The notes below the pieces were generated by a model. It had not been told where the DNA came from. It made no database searches and worked only from the letters and a program-made list of their open reading frames with translations. Position numbers and translations under genes: made by a program. Positions 7,173 to 14,481 of a stretch of DNA of 17,309 bases are shown here, one piece after another. Each line of letters starts with the position of its first letter. Positions within the stretch are counted from its first letter, which is position 1. Origin of the DNA: Pseudomonadota bacterium (GTDB lineage: Bacteria; Pseudomonadota; Alphaproteobacteria; Rhizobiales; Devosiaceae); the NCBI GenBank assembly GCA_023390785.1, contig JAEWCE010000062.1, positions 1 through 17,309 of the forward strand. The letters are read 5' to 3'.

Positions 7173-7576
7173 GACTGCAGTCGGAAGAGCCCCAGCACGA
7201 GCGTACCGGCCGTGGCTGCCAGCATGGTGAGGACGGTGCCCCAGGCCACATCGACCAGCGCCACCTGGAGCGACCAGCCCTTCAGCGTCGCCATGTTGGT
7301 CATGTCATAGGTTCCGTAGGCCACGAGCCCCAGCAGCGCCCCGCCGAGCAGGGCATTGACCCAGCTGCCGGCCGTCGCCGCCGGCAGCACCACCAGCACC
7401 AGCACGCCGATCACATAGACTGCATAGAAGGCGCCGGCATAGCCCAGCCGCGGCTTGTCCAGCAGCAGGCCACCCAGTTGCGACTGGTAGAAGCCGAGCA
7501 TGCGGCTCAGCCAGAGGAAATCCAGTCCGAAAAAGACGATCGCGGTCGCGAGATAGGCGACGACGAATTTCAGCAT
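7169..7576 (-). CDS. DUF2177-family inner-membrane protein
   Basis: A 135-residue, strongly hydrophobic protein with about four membrane helices (residues about 3-25, 48-68, 74-92 and 105-130). The FGLDFLWLSRM stretch near the N-terminus and LVAYGTYDMTNMATLKGW in the third-helix region are the hallmarks I associate with DUF2177. The function is unknown. A GGAG Shine-Dalgarno element lies 7 nt before the ATG. The stop overlaps the start of the DenV-like glycosylase, so the two are very likely co-transcribed. They diverge from the FAD oxidoreductase across a 114-bp gap. Confidence 0.85.
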   Translation of the reverse strand: MLKFVVAYLATAIVFFGLDFLWLSRMLGFYQSQLGGLLLDKPRLGYAGAFYAVYVIGVLVLVVLPAATAGSWVNALLGGALLGLVAYGTYDMTNMATLKGWSLQVALVDVAWGTVLTMLAATAGTLVLGLFRLQS

Positions 7577-7690
7577 GCGATGGCTCCGTGGCTGCGCTTG
7601 CCAGAGCTACGAAAAAACCTGCGCAAAGTTGCACCTAAATCCGCAGCCGACTCGTAGCTGCACCTCGACATCGGAACGAAAGGGTTCGTC
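7577..7690. promoter_or_regulatory. divergent promoter/operator region with repeated TGCACC motifs
   Basis: This 114-bp gap separates DUF2177-denV (minus) from the FAD-DUF1365 pair (plus). AGTTGCACCT (7627-7636) and AGCTGCACCT (7656-7665) are direct near-repeats 29 bp apart. A reversed copy, GGTGCAA, lies at 7694-7700 just inside the plus-strand gene. A perfect 8-bp inverted repeat, AGCTACGA (7605-7612) and TCGTAGCT (7652-7659), spans the middle. These look like binding sites for a shared regulator. I could not find a convincing -35/-10 pair or an EcfG-type GGAAC...CGTT pair. Confidence 0.5.
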
Positions 7691-9019
7691 GTGGGTGCAA
7701 ATTGGGCGGGTGAAGGTCGCCGAGTGGCGGTTGTCGGGTCCGGGATTGCCGGGCTTTCGGCGGCCTGGCTGTTGAACAAGCGCTACCGCGTCACGCTATT
7801 CGAGCGCGACCAGAGGCTGGGCGGCCATTCGAACACCGTCGACGTCGCCACCCCCGACGGGCCCGTGCCGGTGGATACCGGGTTCATCGTCTTCAACAAC
7901 CGGACCTACCCCAACCTCACGGCCCTGTTCAGGCATCTCGGCATCACCAGCCACCGCTCCGACATGTCTTTTGGCGCCTCCCTCGACGGCGGCGCCCTGG
8001 AGTATTCGAGCGTGAGCCTCGGCGGCTTCATTGGCGAGCCGCGCAACCTCGTCCGCCAACGCTACTGGAGCATGCTGCGCGACATCGTGCGCTTCTACCG
8101 GGCCGGCCCGAAGCTGCTGGACCGCACCGACCTCCAGTCGGTGACGCTCGGCGACTATCTCGATGCGAACGATTATTCGCCGGCCTTCATCAATGATCAC
8201 CTGCTGCCGATGGGCGCCGCCATCTGGTCGACGACGGCGCGCCAGATGCGCGCCTATCCGCTGGTCGCCTTCGTGCGCTTTTTCGCCAGTCACGGCCTGC
8301 TCGACCTCAACCTCGTCAGGCGGCCGAAATGGCGAACCGTGGTCGGCGGCAGCCGAACCTATGTGCGACGGCTCGCCGATGGTCTCGACATCCATTTGAA
8401 CGCCGCTATCGAAACCATCCTGCGCGGGCCGGACGGTGTCGAGATCGTCCATCGCGACGGCCGGCATGAAATGTTCACGGACGTGCTCATCGCCACCCAT
8501 GCCGACGAGGCGCTGCGCCTTCTCGGCGATGCGGATCGCCTCGAGCGCTCGGTGCTCGGTGCCTTCCGCTATACCGAGAACACGGCCGTCCTGCACACCG
8601 ATCCCGCCTTGATGCCGCACAAACGTGCGACCTGGGCGAGCTGGAACTATATCGGCGACAGCGTCGCGCGCGACGACACCCGCCTCTGCGTCACCTACTG
8701 GATGAACCGGCTGCAACAGCTGCCGACGGCGACGCAGATCTTCCTCACCCTCAATCCGACGCGGCCGATCGCGGCCGAGCAGATCCATCGGGTGATCGAC
8801 TACACACATCCGCATTTCGATCATGCGGCATTGGCGGCGCAGCAGCGGCTGCCCTCGATACAGGGGCGGCGGAACATCTGGTTCGCCGGCAGCTATTTCG
8901 GCCATGGCTTCCACGAAGATGCGCTGAAGGCGGGCCTCGCCGCCGCCGAAGGCATCGGCGGGGTGGCGCGGCCTTGGGGCAGTGCAGTGCCGGCGCAGGC
9001 GGTGGAGCAGGTTGCGTGA
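7691..9019 (+). CDS. FAD-dependent amine-oxidase-like oxidoreductase
   Basis: A 442-residue flavoprotein. The N-terminal Rossmann fold VAVVGSGIAGLSAA (12-25, GxGxxG) with Glu38 in LFERD and GGHSNTV (44-50) binds FAD. The C-terminus has AGSYFGHGFHEDALKAG, the FAD-closing motif of this family. Homologues next to DUF1365 genes belong to the RpoE/ChrR singlet-oxygen response in Rhodobacter and have been linked to unusual (methylated/furan) fatty-acid formation; the same role here is inference. The GTG at 7691 is preceded by GAAAGGG with a 6-nt gap. A second in-frame GTG at 7724, with GAAGG before it, is a plausible alternative. The stop overlaps the DUF1365 start as GTGA. Confidence 0.9.
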   Translation: MGANWAGEGRRVAVVGSGIAGLSAAWLLNKRYRVTLFERDQRLGGHSNTVDVATPDGPVPVDTGFIVFNNRTYPNLTALFRHLGITSHRSDMSFGASLDGGALEYSSVSLGGFIGEPRNLVRQRYWSMLRDIVRFYRAGPKLLDRTDLQSVTLGDYLDANDYSPAFINDHLLPMGAAIWSTTARQMRAYPLVAFVRFFASHGLLDLNLVRRPKWRTVVGGSRTYVRRLADGLDIHLNAAIETILRGPDGVEIVHRDGRHEMFTDVLIATHADEALRLLGDADRLERSVLGAFRYTENTAVLHTDPALMPHKRATWASWNYIGDSVARDDTRLCVTYWMNRLQQLPTATQIFLTLNPTRPIAAEQIHRVIDYTHPHFDHAALAAQQRLPSIQGRRNIWFAGSYFGHGFHEDALKAGLAAAEGIGGVARPWGSAVPAQAVEQVA

Positions 9020-9810
9020 CCAGATCGGCCATCTATGCAGGAGACGTCGTCCATGTCCGGCATCGGCCGCGGCGGCACCGGCTGCACTATCGCGTCTTCT
9101 CGCTCCTGATCGACCTCGACGAGTTGCCGGCGCTCTCGGCGCGGTCACGCGTCTTCGGTTACAATCGGCCTGCGCTGTTCAGCTTCCACGATGCCGATCA
9201 TGGCGACGGCGTGGCCGGCCGCCTCCGTCCATGGGTGGAAGCGCGGCTCGCCGAGGCGGGCATCGACAGTGCCGCCCCGGGTATCTCAGTCCTCTGCTAC
9301 CCGCGCATCTTCAACTACGTCTTCAACCCGCTGACGCTCTACTTTTGCTCGGACCGGAGCGGACGGCTGCGGGCGGTGCTCTACGAAGTCTGCAACACCC
9401 ATGGCGAGCGCCACACCTACGTCATCCCGGCCGCCGAGTCGGATGTGGTGCGTCAGACGGCGCCCAAGCTGCACTTCGTTTCGCCGTTCGTGCCGATGGC
9501 GTGCCGCTACGACTTCCTGATCCGGCCGCCAGAGGACCGGGTGCTGGTGCGCATAGAAGAAGCCGACCGGGAGGGCCCGCTCCTCGTCGCCTCGTTCGCG
9601 GGACGGCGCCGCGACTGGACGGACAAGGCGCTGTGGCAGGTCTTCTTCTCCTACCCGCTGATGACCTTCAAGGTCACGACCGCCATTCACTGGGAAGCCC
9701 TGAAGCTGCTGCTCAAGGGCCTGCCGGTGTTCGCGCACCACCCGGCGCCGCGCCATGTGGTGTCAACGCACCATCCGGCGGGTGATCGCCAGCCGGAGCG
9801 GGTGGGGTAG
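9016..9810 (+). CDS. DUF1365 family protein
   Basis: A 264-residue protein with the DUF1365 pattern. It has IYAGDVVHVRHRP near the N-terminus, LIDLDEL, FHDADHGDG, YPRIFNYVFNPLTLYFC, EVCNTHGERHTYV and a KLHFVSPFVPM segment. Towards the C-terminus come FKVTTAIHWEALKLLLKG. The molecular function is not established. It almost always accompanies the flavoprotein encoded just upstream, suggesting a joint role in lipid modification. The GTG start overlaps the preceding TGA (GTGA), with GGAG 8 nt before it, which argues for translational coupling and against the longer in-frame start at 8974. The last 48 bp overlap the end of the convergent SDR gene. Confidence 0.88.
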   Translation: MTRSAIYAGDVVHVRHRPRRHRLHYRVFSLLIDLDELPALSARSRVFGYNRPALFSFHDADHGDGVAGRLRPWVEARLAEAGIDSAAPGISVLCYPRIFNYVFNPLTLYFCSDRSGRLRAVLYEVCNTHGERHTYVIPAAESDVVRQTAPKLHFVSPFVPMACRYDFLIRPPEDRVLVRIEEADREGPLLVASFAGRRRDWTDKALWQVFFSYPLMTFKVTTAIHWEALKLLLKGLPVFAHHPAPRHVVSTHHPAGDRQPERVG

Positions 9811-10509
9811 GGCCGCCAACATCCGGATGGCAAGCGACATGCGGCGTGGAAAGGCGATCTCGAACCGCCCCGACGCAAGCCCGTGTACGATGCGGTCGGC
9901 GGCATCCTCGACGCCGATGAGGAACGGCATGGCGAAGTCGTTCTTGCGGGTCAGGGGTGTGTCGACGAAGCCCGGGGTGATGACCGTCATCCTCACGCCA
10001 CGGACGGCCAGCTCGGGCTCGAGCGCCTCGCACATGTTGATGAGCGCCGCCTTCGTTGCGCCGTACCCCGCAGCCGTCGGCAGGCCGACATAGCCGGTGA
10101 GCGACGAGACTACGGCAATGTGACCGCGGCGTCGCTCCATCATGGCCGGCATCAGGTGCTCGAGGCATTTGGCGGTGCCGAGGACATTGACGTCGAAGTT
10201 GGCCGCGATCTTTTCCGCGCTGAACCCCCTGGCGGAGACCGGCACGTAGGTGCCGGCGTTGAGCACCGCGCAATCGATCGGACCGAGCCGGGCTTCGATC
10301 CGCGCGACCACATCTGCCACCGCCGGATTGTCGGTGACGTCCAGCGGAAACGCGGCGATGTGCGGCGCCTTCCTGGCCAGGGCCTCGAGACTGGCCGCCG
10401 AACGCGCCGACACCGCCACCCGCCAGCCGTCCCGCGCGAGCCGAAGCGCCACCGCCTCGCCAATCCCGCTCCCCGCCCCGGTTACCCACGCCACCTTACC
10501 GACACCCAC
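9763..10509 (-). CDS. short-chain dehydrogenase/reductase (SDR)
   Basis: A 248-residue classical SDR using NAD(P)H. The cofactor motif TGAGSGIG is at residues 10-17, NAG at 84-86, catalytic Ser136, Tyr149 and Lys153 (YxxxK), and the PGFVDTP loop at 179-185. The carbonyl substrate is unknown; a fatty-acyl or lipid substrate would fit the neighbours. The GTG at 10509 is chosen because AAGGAG lies exactly 8 nt upstream. An in-frame GTG at 10530 has no such site. The gene converges on DUF1365 with a 48-bp coding overlap, so read-through would make mutually antisense RNA. Confidence 0.9.
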   Translation of the reverse strand: MGVGKVAWVTGAGSGIGEAVALRLARDGWRVAVSARSAASLEALARKAPHIAAFPLDVTDNPAVADVVARIEARLGPIDCAVLNAGTYVPVSARGFSAEKIAANFDVNVLGTAKCLEHLMPAMMERRRGHIAVVSSLTGYVGLPTAAGYGATKAALINMCEALEPELAVRGVRMTVITPGFVDTPLTRKNDFAMPFLIGVEDAADRIVHGLASGRFEIAFPRRMSLAIRMLAALPHPLRLAITRRMVR

Positions 10510-10786
10510 GCCAGCCACTCCTTCTGCCACCCGGGCAGCTACGGACCACGCACCCGGATTGTTTCAGGCCGCCGCCACGTTGCGAACTGTTGGCGACAAA
10601 TGGCGGCATTGCCGTCTTCGGACTCCTCCCCCCGCCAAAGTCTATGGGCAAGCAGGTCCATCGTGGACGGCAGCAAAGGGATGAGCTACCGTGCCCAGAA
10701 CCAGTCATAGTCGCGTTGGCAGCAGCAACGCCAATCAGACCGCCAGTTACTCGCGCCTTCCCGGCAATCCTGAACTGCGACTAGCT
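10510..10786. other. intergenic region upstream of SDR and the winged-helix regulator
   Basis: This 277-bp stretch lies between two divergent starts and must contain promoters for both, but no clear -35/-10 pair stands out. TTGGC (10716-10720) and GCCAA (10730-10734) form a 5-bp dyad with a 9-nt spacer that may be an operator. If the regulator really starts at GTG 10691 (AAGGGA 8 nt upstream), the last 96 bp are coding. A nine-codon frame (10681-10710) is present but unremarkable. Confidence 0.4.
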
Positions 10787-12316
10787 ATGTCTATGGGCGA
10801 ACACACCTACGTCTTCGGCCAGTTTGCACTGCACGCAGGCGGAGAACTGCAGCGCGACGGTCGCCCGGTCGAGCTGGGGAATCGCGCCTTGCGCATCCTC
10901 GAGGTGCTAGTGGCGGCAGGCGGCCGCGTTGTCACCAAAGAGGAGATCATGGACAGGGTCTGGCCCGGCCTTGTCGTCGAGGACGGCAATATTTCTGTCC
11001 AGATCGCCTCGCTTCGCAAGGCACTGGGGACGCGTGACAGCGGGCAGGATTGGATCGTAACGGTTCCCCGCATTGGATATCGTTTCAGCGGCGCAACGAC
11101 AGTTTCCAGCGCTGAATCGGTCGGACAGGGAAGAGAGCCGACTGTCGCGGTCCTGCCCTTTGCCAATCTCAGCCCGGATCTGTCGCAAGACTACTTCGCG
11201 GATGGCATCGTCGCAGACCTGATAACGGGATTGAGCCGCTTCAAGTCGTTCTCGGTCGTGTCCCGCAGCTCGTCCTTCACCTACAAGGGCAAGGCCGTCG
11301 ACGTGCGGCAGGTCGGGCGCGAGCTCGGGGTACGCTACTTGCTCGAGGGCAGCGTTCGACTGGCCGAGGACAAGGTTCGGGTTACAGCGCAGCTCGTCGA
11401 TGCATCAGAGGGACATCACCTTTGGGCATCGAACTTCGACGGCAAGGTCGCCGAGGTGTTCGAATTCCAGGACCGCATTTCGGAATCGGTCATCGGACGT
11501 GTGGAGCCGCAGATACGGCGAACCGAAATCGAGCGGTCCCGCCGAAAATGGCCGCAGAACCCAAAGGCCTACGACTACCTCCTGCGAGCGATGCCGCATT
11601 TTTACAGCAACGACCCCGCAGGCTATGGAATCGCCCTCGAGGACCTTGAACGAGCCATTGCGCTGGAGCCGGACTATGCGACGGCACTGGCCTACGCATC
11701 CTGGGCCATTGTCCGCCGCGTCACTGTCTCGCTCAAGCCATTGGCTCCCGCGGAGGCGGCTCACGGCCTCCACCTTACCCGCCTGGCACTCAACTACGGC
11801 GAAGACGACCCTGTGGTGCAGGCGATTTGCGGACATTCGCTCATTGCAGGGGGAATGAGGTCGGAGGGGTTGGCCGCTGCTCGACGAGCCCGCATCGCGA
11901 ACCCAAACAACGTGGTGGTTCTGTTGTCTGCGGGCACGAGCAACATGTTGGCGGGGGACCTGGCTGAGGCCGAACAATGCTACCGTCGTGCGCACGAACT
12001 GAGCCCCGGTTCCCCCGAGGCCTACGAATGCCTTGCGGGCGTCGGGTACTGCCGCCTTCTCGAAGGCAGATACGACGACGCGCTCGAGTGGCTGGAGAAA
12101 TCCAGGGCCTCGCTTGCGAACTGGCCGCCCTCACTGTGGGTAACGATCGCCGCCTTTGCGCACCTGGACCGACTCGAGGAGGCGCGCAGCACCCTCGCCC
12201 ATCTGTTGAGTTTTGCACCTTACACGAGCCTCGATGGCGTCCGCCTCATTGCGGCCAGGTCGGATGGACGCTGGGATGTCATCGTGTCGGGGCTGGAGCG
12301 GGCGGGACTGCGTTAG
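10787..12316 (+). CDS. winged-helix (CadC-like) regulator with TolB-N and TPR domains
   Basis: A 509-residue predicted DNA-binding regulator. Residues about 8-92 form an OmpR/CadC-type winged helix (strand YVFGQFALH, helix NRALRILEVLVAAGGRVVT, recognition region ISVQIASLRKALG, wing VPRIGYRF). Residues about 108-210 are the TolB-N-like domain found in this family (VAVLPFANLSPD, SRSSSFTYKGK, LLEGSVRL, LWASNFDG). The rest (about 245-505) is TPR-like helical repeats. There is no adenylate/guanylate-cyclase domain and no membrane helix, so it probably acts in the cytoplasm. ATG 10787 fits the usual start of the domain but has no Shine-Dalgarno site. GTG 10691 is the alternative, adding 32 residues. 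It precedes a sulfotransferase on the same strand. Codon choice looks less uniformly GC3-biased than in the housekeeping genes, hinting at acquisition. Confidence 0.87.
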   Translation: MSMGEHTYVFGQFALHAGGELQRDGRPVELGNRALRILEVLVAAGGRVVTKEEIMDRVWPGLVVEDGNISVQIASLRKALGTRDSGQDWIVTVPRIGYRFSGATTVSSAESVGQGREPTVAVLPFANLSPDLSQDYFADGIVADLITGLSRFKSFSVVSRSSSFTYKGKAVDVRQVGRELGVRYLLEGSVRLAEDKVRVTAQLVDASEGHHLWASNFDGKVAEVFEFQDRISESVIGRVEPQIRRTEIERSRRKWPQNPKAYDYLLRAMPHFYSNDPAGYGIALEDLERAIALEPDYATALAYASWAIVRRVTVSLKPLAPAEAAHGLHLTRLALNYGEDDPVVQAICGHSLIAGGMRSEGLAAARRARIANPNNVVVLLSAGTSNMLAGDLAEAEQCYRRAHELSPGSPEAYECLAGVGYCRLLEGRYDDALEWLEKSRASLANWPPSLWVTIAAFAHLDRLEEARSTLAHLLSFAPYTSLDGVRLIAARSDGRWDVIVSGLERAGLR

Positions 12317-12326
12317 CCGAACGCAC

Positions 12327-12360
12327 GGCCGGATGCCCCGAAACCGGCCTTAGGAACTTT
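12327..12360 (+). terminator. candidate terminator after the winged-helix regulator
   Basis: GGCCGG (12327-12332) pairs with CCGGCC (12344-12349) over an 11-nt loop, 10 nt after the regulator stop. It is followed by TTAGGAACTTT, a modest U-rich tail. The hairpin could separate the regulator transcript from the sulfotransferase gene. The long loop and interrupted T-run make it a weak intrinsic terminator. Confidence 0.35.
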
Positions 12361-12377
12361 TAGGAAGCCCTTAAGGA
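12350..12377 (+). promoter_or_regulatory. three phased TTAGGAA-type direct repeats upstream of the sulfotransferase
   Basis: TTAGGAA (12350-12356), TTAGGAA (12360-12366) and TTAAGGA (12371-12377) start 10 and 11 bp apart, close to one helical turn. OmpR-type winged-helix proteins typically bind direct repeats with this spacing. The gene just upstream encodes such a protein, so this is a candidate operator controlling the sulfotransferase. Confidence 0.4.
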
Positions 12378-12426
12378 CAGGCGGGAGGCAGTGAGCAAGA
12401 CTGCGCGTCGACAGGAGGGGTAGAAA

Positions 12427-13092
12427 ATGGCTTTGGATATCATCGGACCCGGCTTCGGGCGCACCGGCACCAGCTCGATGAAGATCGCGCTTGAGCATCT
12501 CGGTTTCGGGCCAGCACATCACATGTTCGAGGTAAGCGATCATGCGGGCACCCAGATTGCATTCTGGGACGCCGCCGCGCGGGGTGAGAAAGTCGACTGG
12601 GACGCGGTCTTCGCCGGCTATCGTTCCCAAGTTGACTGGCCAGGCGCGCGTTTCTGGCGCGAGTTGGCGGACTACTACCCGGACGCAAAGGTCATCCTGA
12701 CAATTCGCGATCCGGACGAATGGTTCGACAGCGTCCAGGCAACGATTGCGCCCTTCCTTGCCTCCCGGGGACAGAACGCTTCCGCCGTCGCCAACGCCGT
12801 TGCGGCAATGGCGCACCGGCTCATCGGTGAAGGGGTCTTCGATGATCGCCTGAGTGACCGCGCCCACGCGACCGCAGTCTTTCGGGCGCATGTCGATGAG
12901 GTTGTCGCCACGGTTTCTCCATCCCGCCTGCTCGTTTTCAACGTCAGCGAAGGATGGGAGCCGCTTTGTGCCTTTCTTGGCGTCCCCGTTCCGACGATCA
13001 GTTTTCCGAAGCTGAATTCGTCAAAGCAGTTCGTGGAGACGTGGGCCCGGGAAGACGCCGAGATGGCTGAGCCAAGCCGATCTCTCCCCTGA
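12427..13092 (+). CDS. sulfotransferase family protein
   Basis: A 221-residue protein of the P-loop-like sulfotransferase family (Sulfotransfer_4 type), expected to move sulfate from PAPS to a small acceptor. The 5'-phosphosulfate-binding loop is GFGRTGTSSM (residues 9-18). The 3'-phosphate-binding element is VILTIRDPDEWFDS (about 89-102) with the RDP/W pattern of this family. No signal peptide or membrane segment is seen. The acceptor is unknown, and no PAPS-synthesis genes lie in the window. The ATG has an AGGAGG site with an 8-nt gap. The gene stands 110 nt after the regulator, behind a candidate terminator and repeats, so it may have its own promoter. It ends 42 nt from the convergent EAL gene. 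Confidence 0.85.
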   Translation: MALDIIGPGFGRTGTSSMKIALEHLGFGPAHHMFEVSDHAGTQIAFWDAAARGEKVDWDAVFAGYRSQVDWPGARFWRELADYYPDAKVILTIRDPDEWFDSVQATIAPFLASRGQNASAVANAVAAMAHRLIGEGVFDDRLSDRAHATAVFRAHVDEVVATVSPSRLLVFNVSEGWEPLCAFLGVPVPTISFPKLNSSKQFVETWAREDAEMAEPSRSLP

Positions 13093-13134
13093 TCTGCCAG
13101 CGCACGACGCACAGGGATCGGCGCAGGCTACGAT

Positions 13135-14349
13135 CTACCGCGCGGCCCGAGCGAACCCTATGCCGCGGTCGAGCTGCAGGTCGGGGCGCACCGGGCCGGG
13201 GGCGGCGATGTGGGGGCCCTGGGCCAGGGTCACGCCGTCCTCGAACAGATGCAGCAATTGCTGCTCGTCGATGATACCGGTCGCCACCATCTCGATGCCG
13301 AAGCGGCGGCCGTACGCCGCGACGTCGGCGGCATGGAAGTCGGTGAACATTTCGGGCTGGCGCAAAAAGCGGGTGGCATCGACGCGCACCGTCTTGAAGC
13401 CGAGCCCCTGCAGTTCGGCATAGTCGAAGCGCAGCGAGGTGGCATTGGCCAGCGACAGCGCCACGCCCATCTTGTTGATGGCGCCCAGCGATGCCTTCTC
13501 GCGCGGGCCCAGCGCCTTGTATTCGGCCTGCTCGATCACCAGCAGCAGCGAGCCGGCGACGGCGCGGTTGGCATCGAGCGCGGCCAGCACCAGCTCCACC
13601 GCCTTGGCACTCGACAGGGTAGCGCGCGAGACCGGCACGAACAGCGTGATCGGACTGCCCGAGGTGCGGGCACGCCGGGCAATTACCACCGCCTCGTCCA
13701 TCGCGTCGGCCTCGAGCCGCGCCACCACCTCCTCGCCGCCATGGCGCGGCATGAAGTCGGGACGGTCGGCGAAGCTGCCGTCCTCCATGGCGAGGCGCGG
13801 CACGAGGTCGTAGCCGAGCGGCCGGCGCTGCGGCAGCGTGACGATGGGCTCGATGTGAAAGACCAGCCGCTGTTCCTCGATGGCCTGGCGCAGCAGCTCC
13901 AGCGGAATGATCGGCTCGGGGAGGATGTCGAGGTCCGGCTCGGGCAGCGTCTTGACCTCGCTGTCCTCGACGGTGATGCGGCGCTGCTCCTCAAGGTCGG
14001 CGACGGTCTCGGTCACCTGCTTGACCACGGTGCCCAGCACCGCAAGGTCTGACTCGATCGCCTCGAGGCGCTTGCCGGCGTTGAGCTCGCTCAGGGCATT
14101 GATGCGCTGGCTCAGCACCGAGCCGGCCTGGGCATCGGTCGACAGCAGGCGCGACAGATCCTCGATGGCCTTCTCCAGCCGTCCCTCGGCGCGGCGGCGA
14201 AGCTGGCGCTCGACCAGCAATATGGCGAGGCAGCCGAAGGCGATGGCGGTCACCGCAGCTTCAATGGGGGTGAAGGTCAGGCCGAAATACGCGGCCGCCG
14301 CAACACCCAGGGCCGCCAGCGCGATGAACAGATAAACCAGGCCCTGCAC
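13135..14349 (-). CDS. membrane-anchored degenerate EAL-domain protein
   Basis: A 404-residue protein with two N-terminal membrane helices (about 3-24 and 29-47) and a coiled-coil-like region (about 50-125). A C-terminal EAL fold (about 150-395) is recognisable from HIEPIVTLPQRRPLGYDLV and from ATGIIDEQQLLHLFEDGVTLAQGP. The catalytic signature is lost: EAL has become DLV (181-183), the DDFGTG loop is replaced by SLANAT (299-304), and the VAEGVE glutamates are T357 and I359-I360. It is therefore unlikely to hydrolyse cyclic di-GMP and may act as a sensor or scaffold at the membrane. The start is GTG, and a candidate promoter lies 40-67 nt upstream. It is divergent from the receiver-Fis regulator. 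Confidence 0.85.
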   Translation of the reverse strand: MQGLVYLFIALAALGVAAAAYFGLTFTPIEAAVTAIAFGCLAILLVERQLRRRAEGRLEKAIEDLSRLLSTDAQAGSVLSQRINALSELNAGKRLEAIESDLAVLGTVVKQVTETVADLEEQRRITVEDSEVKTLPEPDLDILPEPIIPLELLRQAIEEQRLVFHIEPIVTLPQRRPLGYDLVPRLAMEDGSFADRPDFMPRHGGEEVVARLEADAMDEAVVIARRARTSGSPITLFVPVSRATLSSAKAVELVLAALDANRAVAGSLLLVIEQAEYKALGPREKASLGAINKMGVALSLANATSLRFDYAELQGLGFKTVRVDATRFLRQPEMFTDFHAADVAAYGRRFGIEMVATGIIDEQQLLHLFEDGVTLAQGPHIAAPGPVRPDLQLDRGIGFARAAR

Positions 14350-14388
14350 GACTATTCCGCTCCCCGCTTCGGAAACGCCCCTGGTGCC

Positions 14389-14416
14389 ACCATAGGGCGC
14401 GCAGCGGGCGCGTCAA
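14389..14416 (-). promoter_or_regulatory. candidate sigma70-like promoter for the EAL gene
   Basis: On the minus strand TTGACG (14416-14411) and TATGGT (14394-14389) are separated by 16 nt. Transcription would begin near 14382, giving a leader of about 33 nt before the GTG at 14349. A second TTGACG lies further upstream (14442-14437). Confidence 0.4.
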
Positions 14417-14481
14417 AACGGATTATTTACCCTGACCGTCAACAATCACCGGCAAGTGACTGAGTGCTGGGACCGGGGTCG

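Noticed and set aside
7671..7690. EcfG-type (general stress) promoter at GGAAC 7673
   Set aside because: No CGTT at 16-17 nt spacing.
8974..9015. Longer start for the DUF1365 protein
   Set aside because: Adds Gly/Ala filler. GTG 9016 overlaps the previous stop and has a Shine-Dalgarno site at the right distance.
7796..9148. Minus-strand frame (450 codons) opposite the FAD oxidoreductase
   Set aside because: Arg/Ala/His-rich shadow of a gene with strong family motifs on the plus strand.
10640..10798. Repeat of GTCTATGGGC at 10640-10649 and 10789-10798
   Set aside because: The second copy covers the regulator's start codons. A single 10-bp match in this span can arise by chance, and no further copies were seen.
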